From Parascedosporium putredinis (Eukaryota; Ascomycota; Sordariomycetes; Microascales; Microascaceae), in contig CASHTG010000015.1 of NCBI GenBank assembly GCA_949357655.1, forward strand, positions 1,674,001-1,738,000: DNA of 64,000 bases, in the 5' to 3' direction. Below, one piece after another: positions 47,812 through 59,847 of the stretch. Below the pieces are notes generated by a model, which saw only the letters and a list, made by a program, of their open reading frames with translations, did not search any database and was not told where the DNA came from. Position 1 is the stretch's first letter. Every line of letters starts with the position of its first letter. Position numbers and translations under genes: made by a program.

Positions 47812-48816
47812 ATGCCACCGACCCTCGCGAGCACCTGGGCCGTCAAGGCCACGGCAGGCGAGCCCGTCGCCATCGTCCGCGTACGTAACCTCCAGTCCGT
47901 CGCACGCATCGGCGCCGACGCCTGGGGCCGGGCCGGCAAGCCCCAGCCCGTGCTCATCTCCGCCGAGGTTTCTCTCGCCCGCCCGTTCGCCGAGTCCTCG
48001 TCTACCGACAAGGTCGAGACGGATACGGTGCACTATGGTCTACTGAGCAAGGCCATTCTCGCCACCCTCGACGAGGTGGACGCGGCCTCCGTCGCCGGAG
48101 GAGCTGTCGTGTCGTTGCGGCGCCTCCTCGACACAATCTGGTGGAAACTCACGAGCCTGGGCGTTGACGGCTCGCCCGCCCCGGGTGCCGTTGACGATAC
48201 AAAGGCGTTTCTCAACCTCGCAGCCGTCCGTTACCTGAGTGTCACCATCCACCTGCCTAAAGCCACACTCTCGGGTGCAGGAGTCAGCCTGACGGGCATA
48301 TCAATCTTCACTGCTGGTGCACTCGGGCCCGAGGTAGACCTGTACGGCCTGCGCCTGCAGCTGCATCGGATACAGGTGCCAATCTTAGTCGGAATCAACA
48401 GCAACGAAAGGGAGGCGAAGCAGTTGGTTGTTGCGGATGTCAAGATTGACAACTTCGTAGAGACTACCGATATACACCCCCTTCTCGAGAAGGCCATCTA
48501 TGATGTAAATTGCCCCTTTTCCTCCACCTTCTGATCCTGTCTATCTCTCTCCCTTTTTTCTATGGTCACAAAACACGACGTCCAAGCAAACTAACCGCCC
48601 TGCGCACGTCAGAGTATGTCCAACTCATCCTTCGGCACCCTCGAGGCTCTTGCGGTAGACTTGACGGCAGCCCTCAACACCTCACGAGGCCAGGTTCCAG
48701 CTGAGGTTCCCTCGGCAGCCGAGTGGCGTATCAATATTCAGCTGGAGAAGCCCGTCGCCGTACCTCTTGCGGAGGGCGCAGGGATCGAGTTCCTGGCGTC
48801 TGCCGCTTCTCTCTAA
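47812..48816 (+). CDS. FolB-domain (dihydroneopterin aldolase/epimerase-like) protein
   Basis: Two exons (intron 48505-48612) join cleanly to 298 residues with two FolB-like halves: about 15-130 (VRVRNLQSVARIGADAWGR, VLISAEVSL, DTVHYGLLSKAIL) and about 150-290 (YLSVTIHLPKATLSGAGVSL, LYGLRLQLHRIQVPILVGIN, NFVETTDIHPLLEKAIYD, FGTLEALAVDL). The tandem arrangement resembles the two aldolase domains at the N-terminus of the fungal trifunctional Fol1 protein, but here no HPPK or DHPS domain follows. In folate synthesis the family cleaves dihydroneopterin. Whether this stand-alone protein is catalytic cannot be judged by eye. It ends 57 bp from the convergent GIG1 gene, so transcripts probably overlap. 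Confidence 0.8.
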
Positions 48817-48873
48817 GCGCTAGCTGACACGCGATGCACGCATAGTTAGGGGTTGGATAAACTCCGATGGTGT

Positions 48874-49548
48874 TTACGGCTCTCTGTTGGAGTATGGCGT
48901 GTCCCCATTCGTAATTTCTTCAACAAAGTCCATATCTGGATCAAAGAGCATAACATGGAAGTGCTCCACTGCGCCTACCGATTTCAGGCTGCTCCAGTTT
49001 CTGAACCACAGGACCTAAAGAGGAAGCGTTAGTTAAAAGAAAGAGAGAAAGGTATTCACCGCGCTGGCTGGACAGGCAGAACGTACTTGGTCTTTTGGAA
49101 CTCGGGTTCGAAACGTCTTGTTAACATATTCCTCGATCTCATTCCTTGCGTCAATCGTGAGGTCTCCCGTCTCGGTGTCTTCCTCGAGTACAAACTTGGT
49201 CCAAACTAGGAGGTGGACAATACGGGAATCGATGCCATAAGGCCAGTCGTTGTACAGAATCTTGATGTTGTCCGCGCAAGCAAAGCGGGGGCCTTGAGGC
49301 TTCAATGGCAAGCGCCAGCCGAGCCTCTTCTCGAGCAGGAACTTGGACACCGCACCGTAATCTTGCTTGATCTGCCAAGTGAAGGCGAGATAGCGGCGTA
49401 GATCCGAAGGGAGGCGGCGGAGGTGGTCAATTCGATTTGCCTTGACCTCGATTTGAACGTCCTCCCATGTCATTGTTTGGTATTCTGCGTCAGGAGTGCC
49501 GATGATTTTTGGTCGCGAGCCTTTAGGTTTCTCAGATATTCCGGACAT
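48874..49548 (-). CDS. GIG1-like protein (DUF3605, N-acetylglucosamine-induced)
   Basis: Two exons (49087-49548 and 48874-49014, intron 49015-49086) give 200 residues without frame breaks. The DUF3605 signature is visible: MTWEDVQIEVKANRIDHLRR, then LRRYLAFTWQIKQDYG, FLLEKRLGWRLP, the block FACADNIKILYNDWPYGID, VHLLVWTKFVLEED, and in exon 2 WFRNWSSLKSVGAVEHFHVM with the ending DGV-like LFDPDMDFV. The founder Gig1 of Candida albicans is a cytosolic protein induced by N-acetylglucosamine; its biochemical role is not settled. The high content of Trp, His and Asp in the conserved blocks hints at an enzyme, but that is inference. The gene is convergent with the FolB-type gene. Confidence 0.88.
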
Positions 49549-52500
49549 TCTTCTACCCGCTGGTCCTCCGGGACGTTGACCTGCCAGTATGGCAAAGTTC
49601 GGTGGGCTCGCCCATGGTGCCCGCTATCACCGGTACAAGCTAAATCTGAAGACTAGTGTTTGTCTGTTCGAGTGCCCGCTATCAACAAAACTTTGGAGTG
49701 AGCAGAGAATGTCAAATCCTTCTAGGGTTTTGAGAACAGAGAACAGGGCGAAATGGGGCCGGTGGTGGTGGCGGTGGTGGTGCTGACTTTCACTTGCCTC
49801 CACTTGTGCCTTCCTAATTCACACATCAGCATGAGGCCTGCCTGCTTTCTGCGCCTCGGCCACGACTCGACGAGAGTGTTTTCCTCCCCCTCGGGCGGAA
49901 TGGAGCATGATATGCACCCTCCTTCGTCTCAGCCATTTGGTCTTGCACCTTGTCATAATGTACACTACCTTAAAAATTAATCTATGAAGGGTCCACATAT
50001 ATTCCATACGAAATGGGCTGGCACAGTACTTGTATCAAACTATCGCGAGTTTAATCCGAGGGCGGATATAGTGATATTGAACAAAACTTCCGAGACGACT
50101 ATTCCTCCTCGGTTCATCATTTCCTTTTCCTTCCGCTCTTTTCTTTTTATATGAAGGCGGAGAATAATACTACAACAATACTACCCCTAGTATTGTTTTC
50201 AGGCATTCTTTGCCGGAGCCGAAACGGATTCACACTGAAAATCTTCGGGGTCTTAGTCGTTCCCCCGACGACAGGAGGCGTGTATTGACTTTTACAAACC
50301 ATCGTGAGATTGAGTTTCAAGGACTCAGTTCCTCCCAAGGCGGGGCCCGGGTGCCGGGTCTCACTGAGCAGGGCCCACCAAGGCACAGCAAGGGTTGAAG
50401 CCGGCCAGGGTTGACCTGACCTGAGAGGGAGCGTTGGGGACCTCCAGCGTCTTTCTCCGAGCATGGAGGAGTACGTTGCATCTAATTCCCCCTTATTTAG
50501 AGGTGCTCTCTGTTGCGGCTGTGCTGGGCAGCCAATCTTAGCCTGTTCGTTTTCATGATGCTAGCGGCTCCATCCAGGGGAAAGTGAAAACATGACACTC
50601 CGGAGAAGACTCTAAATATGTAATGTAGTGTACATGGTGTACACGCTACTTGGCCCACAGGTGCGAAAAGCTTTGCACAAGCACCCGTGAACAAAAGTGG
50701 GAGAAACACCAGTCTTGCAATCTTGCCTGGATTGAGGGGTGACCTAGTGTAGGTGAAAGCTAGTACGAAGTAGCTTCAAATGTTATTTGATGCTTTTCCC
50801 ACGCAAGGCTCACTCCATCAATGGCATGGACAAGGGCACGGAAACAAAGGGAAGCAGAAATAGCTGAGAGAGCCGGTGATGAAGGAGAGTTGGCTGCTCC
50901 CCTTGGCGCTTGTGGTTGTCCCACGTGGTTGGGATTTGTCTCGTTTTGCTGGCCCCAAGTGGCCCAGTGATTCGTCCACACGGTGCCTCTATGCTACAGG
51001 GTGGCTCTAGACAGGATCGTCGATTGCTGCCCTTTCGAGATTGTTTTCCAAGATTTATTAGCTTGAGCATTTTAACTCCGGGAGCGGCTGTGGGACGTCT
51101 TTGTCTTCGCGCAAGCAAAGTTGAGACAATTTTCTATCCGGTTCCATTGCAGCCGCTATTGAAAGTTTTGCGCTAACCGTCGATCGATTAAGGCCCTTGG
51201 CTTGCTAGACTCGGCGGGTGGCGCCCACGACAATGTTGACAATGTCCGGAAATTGGCCAAGAGCCTCCCAAGTAGGAGGGAAAGGAAGGAACAGAATTTG
51301 GGAAGCCCCGGGGAAAGGGAAAAGAGAAAAAAGGCTAGGAAAATGGAGGGGAGGTGAAAGAGACTGGATCTATCGATCTTCGGACGTAGTAATCGGGCGT
51401 GCCGGCGCAAAACAATACACTACACCAAGACTCCGTACATCGTGATCCATCTTTTGCCCACTCCCTCCTCGGTTCCCTGCTAATTCCTAACCCATGCTCC
51501 GATGAGCATTCGGGCTTTTCTTTTCCATGTTCCCCACGCATCTGAATATGTCTCGAGGCCAGTCCAGGCCAGCCGCCTCCACCGCCCTTTGACCATGCAT
51601 TCCTCCAAGTGGGCTAAGCAGAGTAAAACGGGGGCAAGTCGATGGGTTGGGAATCAAGCCTTGTTGCGGATCCCGAAGATGGATGTTGTTGTTCGAAGCG
51701 CTTGCCTCGCATCGTTAAAAGCTCGATGCGTATTATCAGCCGCCTGAATTGGGACGGTGGCGCGAGTGAATCTGCTCGACTACTAGCTGGAGAGAAATCT
51801 CCATCTCAACTGCTTGTCTATTCCCGAACGGCATCAACCGCAGAACGGTCAACGATCAATGCAGCCGAGAAGAGTTGAGAGATGGAGCAACGTGAACACT
51901 GCACCTCTGATTGGTTCAAAGGGGTTGCAGAACGCCACCAAAGGAAGCTGAAAAGAGCTTGTTGCGTATGCTGAGGGCGATAACGACGATACAACTCGAT
52001 TAGGCGAGTGGGTACATAGTACGAATGGTGGAGCCCGGTTCCATCACAATGCGGCAGCCAGAGGAGGTGGCCAAGCAAGCCAAGTAGCCAAGGCAGATGT
52101 CGCGTCCCATTGATATCAAGTCTGAAATGTGGATGAACTCTTCTCATTACCGGGCTCTATCAATATCCCTGGCAGACCCCAACGGTAATTTATCCGCTAG
52201 TAGAAGCTTCATCATTGCATTGTCCGGGCCTGGTGAGAAGAGGGGAATGAGGAATATTGACAGCAATGGACTTTTGAAGCTGTCACCAAACGCCTATCGT
52301 GAGTTGTTGCTATTACATTGGACAGGACCCTTTTGGTGAGATGACGAAAATTCTTGTTCTTTTGCGGAATCACCCGACGCCATCCTTCCCAGATTGATGA
52401 CTCCGAACGAAGCCGCCAACGGGAGATGCTGGCCGACCCAGCTCCTAAATAACTTTTGCCGACCACCCTAACGCATGCTCTTTATCTCTTCAGGCCATAT

Positions 52501-54060
52501 CCCAAAATACAATCACACCCGCCTTGCCGTTTCTCGCCTCTTGGATGAGCAGAAGCGACGGATAGATGATAGCTTTCTCGCTTCTCGCTTCTCGCTTCTT
52601 TCTGCCGTGTTCCTGCGCCCTCTTTCGTACTCAACAAATTCGGCGTTTCCGCCGACTTTTCCTACCACGTAAAATCTAGCTAGTGTTAGTGTTTCCAGTT
52701 TTGTCGGCTTTAAACTTGTTGGTGTGCAGAGTTTGCCCTTTTTTCTCGTTATTGGAAAACCCGCCCCCTTTGTCGTTTCTTTACCCTCCATCTTTGATCT
52801 GTCGAGGTGATATGAGTCGCGCCTGCCCACCCCAAGGCGAGGCGTTCTCCTGCAGTGCAACCCGCCCTGCACTGGATGGGATGGATGGAAAAGTCTTGAA
52901 TTATTTCTATTTCGATAACTCGAGCTCTGTTTCTTTTATCAGTTTATCAACTTTGCCTGTCACCCGGAACGTACATGTAAAGAGTGACTAGAGTGCCGGT
53001 CTCTTCTCACGCCTCCCATCTTCATCCTTTGCTAGTCATCGTAAAATCCTCTCCGAATGCATGGGCTTGAGGGAAGGAGCCGAGAGCAGAAATCTCTGTT
53101 TCTGAAAAATCCTAGGTAGTGGTATTCACATAAGACAGTTCATAGACAACGCCTGCCTCTGTTCGCGGGCCCCTACCCATGCACTGTACCATGATTCACT
53201 ATCCTGGCAGAGACACTGGGGGAGAAGCGTTGTGGTGAGGTTCTAATACAGGTTGGCGAGGTGAGCGAGCATTCCCGGGTCGAAGGAGCAATTCGGATTC
53301 GCACCCCTGGCAGCGAGTGGATGCCTCAGTGGCACTCCACCACCAACTCATGGCTGGCCACCCTTCTCATGTGCAGCCTTGTCAATATTGCAATAGCTAG
53401 AAGATGTGGCCATGGAGGATGATATGAGGAGGCACACGGTTCGCTCCCGCTACAAAGGAGGGAGCAAGGAACAGAGGCTACTTGTCGGAGACTTCCCTCT
53501 CATTCCCGAGCGATGAGCTGTGCAACCATCGCCAAATCCCACATTGAGATCCAGGTACCTTAGTACTATTTTGCATGTACAGAGGGGCACATTGCTGCTA
53601 GGTCAGGTCCCTAGCAGGTGGCGTAAGGTACTTTAGGTACTTCCAAGCAGACCACTGGAATTCGCTGTACTCGTCAAAGATGGGCCAGGGGAGGGCAAGC
53701 TCCTAGAGCGAGCCACTCATTGGATTGGGCCAGGAGAGCCCATAGCTCCCAACCCCACCATCATGAGCTAGCTCACCCCTTCGTCATACCCCCCTCCTCG
53801 TCGCTGCCCTGGACTTGCCACTCCTCTCTAGTCTACCCCCTTTTCAGACAATTTGAATCCAACTCCGCGCCCCAACATAAAAACCCAAGCTCCCCCAACC
53901 CTCCACATCATAACTATTCCATCGTTGCTCTTCTCGTCCTCTCTACTGTTGCCGTTGCCGCTGCTTCCTTGCTCATTCGCGCAAGACCCAAAGAATCTCA
54001 AGCACTTTTGATCTCTTCGCCACAGTACCTAGTCGTTTCTAGCTCTCTTGCCATTTCACA
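49549..54060. other. Gene-poor spacer upstream of UGP1
   Basis: This 4.5-kb spacer has no recognisable protein. The last 300 bp (from about 53760) are strongly pyrimidine-rich and contain CATAAAAACC near 53876, so this is the likely UGP1 promoter and long leader. A TACATGTA palindrome lies at 52972. Near 53560-53650 the motif GGTAC/TTTAGGTAC recurs several times. Open frames up to 119 codons were examined and rejected. Confidence 0.45.
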
Positions 54061-56411
54061 ATGTCGTCGGGTGTAAAGTCTTCCGTCCCTTCCCATCTCA
54101 AACCCTCGCCATTGGGCGGCAATGGTGGACAGGATGCCGATAACCAATTTCAGAGAAAACATGGCAAGACTCGAAGCCACATGGTAAGCCCGTTCCCGCC
54201 TATCCCTTCCTCCCTTCTCTTTCTTCTCCGTCATCGCCGTACCCTCTTGGTATGGCACAATCGAAGCTCGAGCTTGCCTAGTTTCTTGCGAGAAGAAGCT
54301 TGGGACCTCGGTGAGGGGCTGTTCTCCTCGGACTTCGTGAGCTCCCTCGTGTTGCCGCTGCCACGGTGTGAGAGTTGGGTCTCCGCCTTCGTCGTACACG
54401 ACGAATCGAGAGACTTCCTTTCGGGCACCTCAAGGCCATGGGGAACTCGAGGGCTTTCTGTGGGAAAATCAAGTATTTACCACTCTTGGCACTTGCTTGT
54501 GGTTGGGGCTGTTAAACAATGTTTGGTTGCGTCATCGCATCGAGAACTACCCCTCCAACCCTCAAGGTGGCTTGCTTGGGCTTAATGCCATAATTGGGCG
54601 TCCAGCAATCGCCGAATACCTCCAAACACTTTCCTTGTCACCCTTAATTAGCTGCTGGAGCTTGATTGTGCCCTGGAGAGACGACTCGACCATGCATGGC
54701 TAACTCGGAGATTCTACTAGGCTTTTGAGAATGCTTCAACCAATGTCGCCGCTGCTCAGATGCGAAACGCACTCACAGGCCTCGCCGAAACGGTGAAGGA
54801 CCCCCACCAGAAGAAGGTATGCTTTCTCAATCTTGCCTTGCAAAGCCCAAATTATCCCCCTTTGCCACCCATTTTTTCCCCTTTGTCTCAACGTCATGCG
54901 TCCTCCATCGGAGGTGTGTATAGAAGTTTTGCTAATGCGATGTTTGGGATTCTAGTTGTTCGAGACCGAAATGGACAATTTCTTTTCACTTTTCAGGCGC
55001 TACCTGAACGACAAGGCCCAGGGAAACGCTGTGTATGCTTTACCAATCCCCAATCCCCATCATACCATTTGAGCAAGACGGTGAATATGGGCGCAAACTG
55101 CTTATCGCTAACCCCTCCTCCCTCTATACAGTGACTGGGACCGTATCAACCCCCTGCGCAGAACCAGGTGGTTGAATACGAAGACCTCAACAACTCCGAT
55201 GCTGTCCAGTTCCTGAACAAGCTTGCTGTTCTCAAGCTCAATGGCGGTCTCGGTACTTCCATGGGATGTGTTGGCCCCAAGTCCGTCATCGAGGTCCGTG
55301 ACGGCATGTCCTTCCTCGATCTCTCCGTTCGCCAGATCGAATTCTTGAACGAGACGTACAAAGTCAACGTTCCCTTCCTTCTCATGAACTCTTTCAACAC
55401 AAACGATGATACCGCCAACATCATCAAGAAATACGATGGCCACGGTGTCGAGATCATCCCCTTCAACCAGTCCCGATATCCCCGAATCTACAAGGACTCG
55501 CTACTCCCCGTCCCCAAGGACTTTGACTCATCCATCAGCGACTGGTACCCTCCGGGCCACGGTGACGTCTTCGAGTCTCTCTACAACTCTGGCGTTCTTG
55601 AGAAGCTTCTCGAGAGGGGTATCGAGATCATCTTCCTTTCCAACGTCGACAACCTTGGAGCCGTTGTCGACCTGAGGATTCTTCAGCACATGGTGGAGAC
55701 TGAAGCTGAGTACATTATGGAGCTAACCAACAAGACCAAGGCTGATGTTAAGGGTGGTACCATCATTGACTACGAGGGCTCTGTTCGCCTCTTGGAGATT
55801 GCGCAAGTCCCCAAGGAGCACGTCAACGAGTTCAAGTCGATCAAGAAGTTCCGATACTTCAACACCAACAACATTTGGCTAAACCTCAAGGCTATCAAGC
55901 GCGTCGTTGAAAACGATGAGCTCGAGCTCGAGATTATTCCCAACGGAAAGAGCATTCAGAAGGGTGATTCGGACATTTCCATTCTGCAGCTGGAGACTGC
56001 CGTCGGCGCTGCCATTCGTCATTTCCGCAATGCTCATGGTGTGAACGTCCCTCGCCGCCGCTTCCTTCCCGTCAAGACCTGCTCCGACCTCATGCTCGTC
56101 AAGTCTGATCTTTACACCGTCAAGCACGGCCAACTCCAACAAAACCCTGCCCGATTCGGTGACGCCCCTCTGATCAAGCTCGGCCCTCACTTCAAGAAGG
56201 TCTCCGATTTCCAGAAGCACATCCCCTCCATTCCGAAAATCATTGAGCTGGACCACCTCACCATTACAGGCGCCGTCAACCTGGCGCGTGGCGTGACCCT
56301 TAAGGGCACCGTTATTATCGTCGCCAATGAGGGAAGCACAATTGATATTCCTCCTGGCTCCATCCTTGAGAATGTCGTTGTTCAGGAAGCTTGCGCCTAC
56401 TCGAACACTAA
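54061..56411 (+). CDS. UGP1: UTP-glucose-1-phosphate uridylyltransferase
   Basis: UDP-glucose pyrophosphorylase makes UDP-glucose for glucan, glycogen and trehalose synthesis. Four exons with introns 54184-54720 (537 bp), 54817-54955 and 55033-55131. Exon 1 encodes a variable MSSGVKSSVPSHLKP; exons 2-3 encode AFENASTNVAAAQMRNAL and ETEMDNFFSLFRRYL. The catalytic domain has the nucleotide-binding loop LNGGLGTSMGCVGPKS (135-150), VPFLLMNSFNT, LSNVDNLGAVVD and LEIIPNGKSI. The C-terminal left-handed beta-helix ends with GSILENVVVQ. Two single-base losses are inferred: a C at 55150-55154 and a G at 56385-56386; the second restores the standard ending GSLRLLEH and the stop at 56411. Corrected length is 525 residues, normal for fungi. 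Confidence 0.96.
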
Positions 56412-57009
56412 GCGAGCCCATTCTTGTTTGATATCTTCCCCTGCGGTCTTTTCTAGGTAGAACGCTGCATAATAGAACACAGCGTATTGGTGGCAAAACG
56501 AAGAAAGAAAGAAAAAAAGAACCGAGGGCCAGGAGAGGGGGTTCGAGGGACTGTCCTCGCATCCTGGGAGAGAAGCCCATGGTTGCGTTTGCTGCTTTCC
56601 ATTGTTTATTCCCTTTTGCAGGATGTAAAAGGACAAAAAAGGAACACATCACTTTTATGTTAATGATGACGGCCACGCGCGGCGGATAAAGTAGTAGTAG
56701 CTATAGCATAATAATACGAAACGATCCAGCGACGAGAGACCCGAGACCAAACTTTGACGAGAAGCTCAGGTTTTACAGATCCATCAATTTAAGCTAATGG
56801 GTGGCTAATGGGTGGAGTAAATATGGTACGCGCGAACCTGTATTGTGTCAAGGCCACCACCAATATGTCACATGTATTCTCCAGCATTTAACAAGTCAGA
56901 TGTTGAAAAAAGAGGGTATCATTGAACAAGGTAATATCTACAAATATGACGTAAAAGCTCATAGCATAGCACCGGGGCCGTCTTGCGCAGGCGATTGCTG
57001 CCCTCGCAT
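56412..57009. other. Convergent spacer, UGP1 and ING 3' ends
   Basis: This 598-bp tail-to-tail interval contains no gene. A near-perfect duplicated GCTAATGGGTGG lies near 56794-56817. Confidence 0.5.
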
Positions 57010-58460
57010 TCATTTCGTCTTCTTGCCCATTTTTTCCGAGCAGACGGGGCAGAACCACTTCCCATTCGGCTCACTCTTGAGGCCAACGCACGACCAGTGG
57101 AACCACTCGAAAGGGCAGTTGTCGTTGTCGCACGCCACCATGTCGCCGAAGCTGACGTTTTGACACAAACAATATTTCTTGTCATCGCCGCCCTCTTCGT
57201 CTTCGGCATCGGCCATTTCCGTGTCCTCTTTAGCGGGCGCGCCATCGTCGGCCTCTTGCTTGCTCGCAACGGCGGCCGCGGCGATGGCAGTAGCAGCAGC
57301 AGCCGCCGCAGCAGCCGCTGCCGCTGCTGCGTTGGTATTCGCGTTGCTCGCGGAACCTCTAGACGGGTGCCGCTGCCTGCGCGTTGGCTGCTACTCCGTC
57401 TGTCGGCAGCATCGTCGTCCGCCACGCTTCCAGTCTCTGCGTCAGAGAGGTCACTTTCGGCGGGAGAGGCGGGCGAGCTTTGCTCGAGGCCTTTTAACGC
57501 GAAATAGCGAGGATTTGGTTCCGTTCGCGGCGGTAGCCTTCTTTCGTCCGGGAGCGGTGGGTGTTCCTTTCCTCCCGACTCCTGCCGTGGCGGCCTTGGC
57601 GTTTGACGTACGAGGACCAGCACTACCCGCCCGTACAGCGCCAGAGGCTCCAGTCGCCGCCGCAGCCTTGCCAGGACCAGGACCTAGAGATGAGTGCCTG
57701 GCCAAAGCACTTGGGTTCGCCGGCGTATTGGCGAGGCCTGTGTTCGACCGTGGGCCCCTCTTTGGAGCTGTTGAAGTTGGGCCGGCAGAGGTTTCACGGG
57801 CCTGTCGGTTGAGCATTAGACTGGCGGCTGCAGGGGTGGCGGGGGCAGATGCAGCGTGCTGCTGGGTCTGGACATTTCTTATGTGCGCGACCGCGGCTTT
57901 ATTCGATACTGGGGCCGCTGCGGTTGGGGCAGGCTGAACAGGGGTCGATGGGATAGAGGGTCCATTGGAGAGATTCGATCGAAAGGACGGCGCAGGAAGG
58001 TTCGCGGCGCTGTTTCGAAGCAGGGAGGAACCTCGTCGGGGTCATTGAAGCCGGGCTCGACGCGATCGTAGAGGCCCTTGATTTGGCGATCTAGGTAGAG
58101 TATCTGACGGTCGTAAAGTTCCTGTAGCCTCTTGGATAGAGCGAGCTTCTCGTCCGAAAACTTCTCGGCTTTGGCGTAGTTATCTCTGATCTGGTTCCTC
58201 AGCGTATCCTCTCGGGGGTTGGGCATCTGGCTGCCATTGGTCTTAATCCATCGCTGGATCTTGGCATCGCGGTCTTCGATGAGGCGCAGGCAGTCATTCA
58301 CCTGGCGATCTTTGTCGGTGATTTCGGCTTGAATGAAGCGAATCTCTTCAGGTATGTTCTGGAAGCGATAAAAGAAATCGTCCAGGATCTGGGCGGGATC
58401 AACGGATTCTTGCTGAGGCATCCTATCGACAAAGTCGATGCTCAGATCGTCTCTAGGCAT
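57010..58460 (-). CDS. ING-family chromatin protein with C-terminal PHD finger
   Basis: ING proteins anchor histone acetyltransferase or deacetylase complexes to H3K4me3. The N-terminal ING domain (1-140) reads ILDDFFYRFQNIPEEIRFIQ, then a coiled coil with QRWIKTNGSQMPNPREDT and LYLDRQIKGLYDRVEPGF. A long low-complexity middle with Ala-, Ser- and Pro-rich stretches includes an alanine run (about 57280-57340). The PHD finger CLCQNVSFGDMVACD, CPFEWFHWSCVGL, WFCPVC sits at the C-terminus before MGKKTK. Frame changes are inferred near 58024-58029, about 57505-57530 and about 57355; together they restore about 483 residues. It is either the NuA4-type (Yng2) or Rpd3L-type (Pho23) ING; I lean to Yng2-like but cannot prove it. 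It is divergent from the Hos2-type gene. Confidence 0.88.
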
Positions 58461-59847
58461 GGCTGTTAACGAAGAAGGGGCGGGGCCTCGATGCAAGACA
58501 CAAGAGTGATGAGAGAGAGCGGCAGTGCATACAAGGAGAGGTAAGAGGTAATGGGGTATGTGGAAGCGACGGCATGTGAGGGTGGAGGGGAAGAAAGGGG
58601 GTTGGAAGATATAATAGATGGAAAAAACAAAGAAAGGGGAAAATGCTCGAGAGTGCAATATATGCACACCCCGTAAGAGGGTAGGAAGCAGGAGAAGGAG
58701 ACAAGCGTTGAGAGAAAGCTAGCTCTTTCCTCTAGTTCGCAAGCGGTGCGCACCGCACCAGGAAAGACGATGACGTCGGGTCGAAAGCCAGGGCGTGGAA
58801 AGAATGGCGCAGAGGCGAGCGGATAGCAGTAATGTGAAGAGTGGGAAGCAAGGATGCAGTGATCATTAAACCCAAGAGGAGAACCCGACCCGTCTGTTGG
58901 GGATGAGTGACAAAGCAACCCCGCGCGAGGCGCTGACGAACTCGAGGGAGTGGGTGTGGGTGTGAATAAAGGCAACGCAATTTGGAAGCGGAAGAGAAAT
59001 CAAGAGCAAAATACCCTGTCCGGCTGGACCCTTGGCGAGAAGGCCGTGGATCCTCGACTGGGTAGCCTCGGTTGTCGAAGCAACAACAGCAACAGTAGGA
59101 GGTTCCAGGCCTGACGCAGTCCAGGCCAGTACAGACGGGCGCAGTAATAGCGACGACTTGAAGGCTGAACAGCAGCTCACCTCGATTGAGAAAATCCGAT
59201 GGGAGGGAGTATCTGGCGTGTGGGTGGAGAGGGTCGTGCAGTTTTTCAGAGACTCTTCCTTGGTGCGTCCACTCGAAGGGGAAATCTCAATCTAAACGGT
59301 CTAGGAAAAGAGACGAAAAGAGGCGGCAGTTGGATTATGGAAGCACCAGCGCCAGTTCCGGTTGAGGGGCCCTGGCTGGAGTGATTAGATGGAGTCATTG
59401 CGCAGGGGGCGCATGGCGGCCGAAAAGGCGAAGAAAAGAATAAATGCTTGAAAAAGCACAAACTTTCTGTATCCGCTGAGTCATCGGCACCGCGAAGAGT
59501 CTTGCCATCTGGCTAAAGCTTAATTGCGGTTGCGACTGGGCGTGGGCACCTGCCCATCGCACAAGTGGGGGTGTGGTGGCGGCCGTGGAATTATGCATGA
59601 ACCTTCTTCAACCAACGCTTGCCTTCAGATCTCCATATGCTCCCTTCCGATTACACATAGTCCCAAACCCGCAATCCCCGCGCGCGAGTTTCGATTCTAG
59701 CGACCACCTGCGTGTCGAGTCCAAGGTCTTGCTTTATTTGGGACTATTTCATTGAAATCAAGAGAGTTTTCTTGTTTTCAACCCGTACATCCGGCGGCGT
59801 CTGAGGTCACAAATCTCACGTAGGGCTTCACTCCGCTCACCGACGCC
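58461..59847. promoter_or_regulatory. Shared divergent promoter of ING and Hos2-type genes
   Basis: This 1.39-kb head-to-head region is pyrimidine-rich on the minus strand next to the ING start (58500-58720), as expected for its leader. Near 58759-58780 is a TGACGTCG core, close to a CRE/ATF site. No clear TATA box was seen for the Hos2-type gene. Confidence 0.5.

Noticed and set aside
56919..57623. 234-codon minus-strand frame overlapping the ING gene
   Set aside because: Part of it is the true ING frame between two breaks (the SSPASPAESDLSDAE region), but beyond about 57355 it runs out of frame, so it is not a separate gene.
57179..57937. 252-codon plus-strand open frame, rich in Ala and Arg
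   Set aside because: It lies antisense to the ING gene, whose ING and PHD motifs are clear; the frame is a by-product of GC-rich low-complexity coding.
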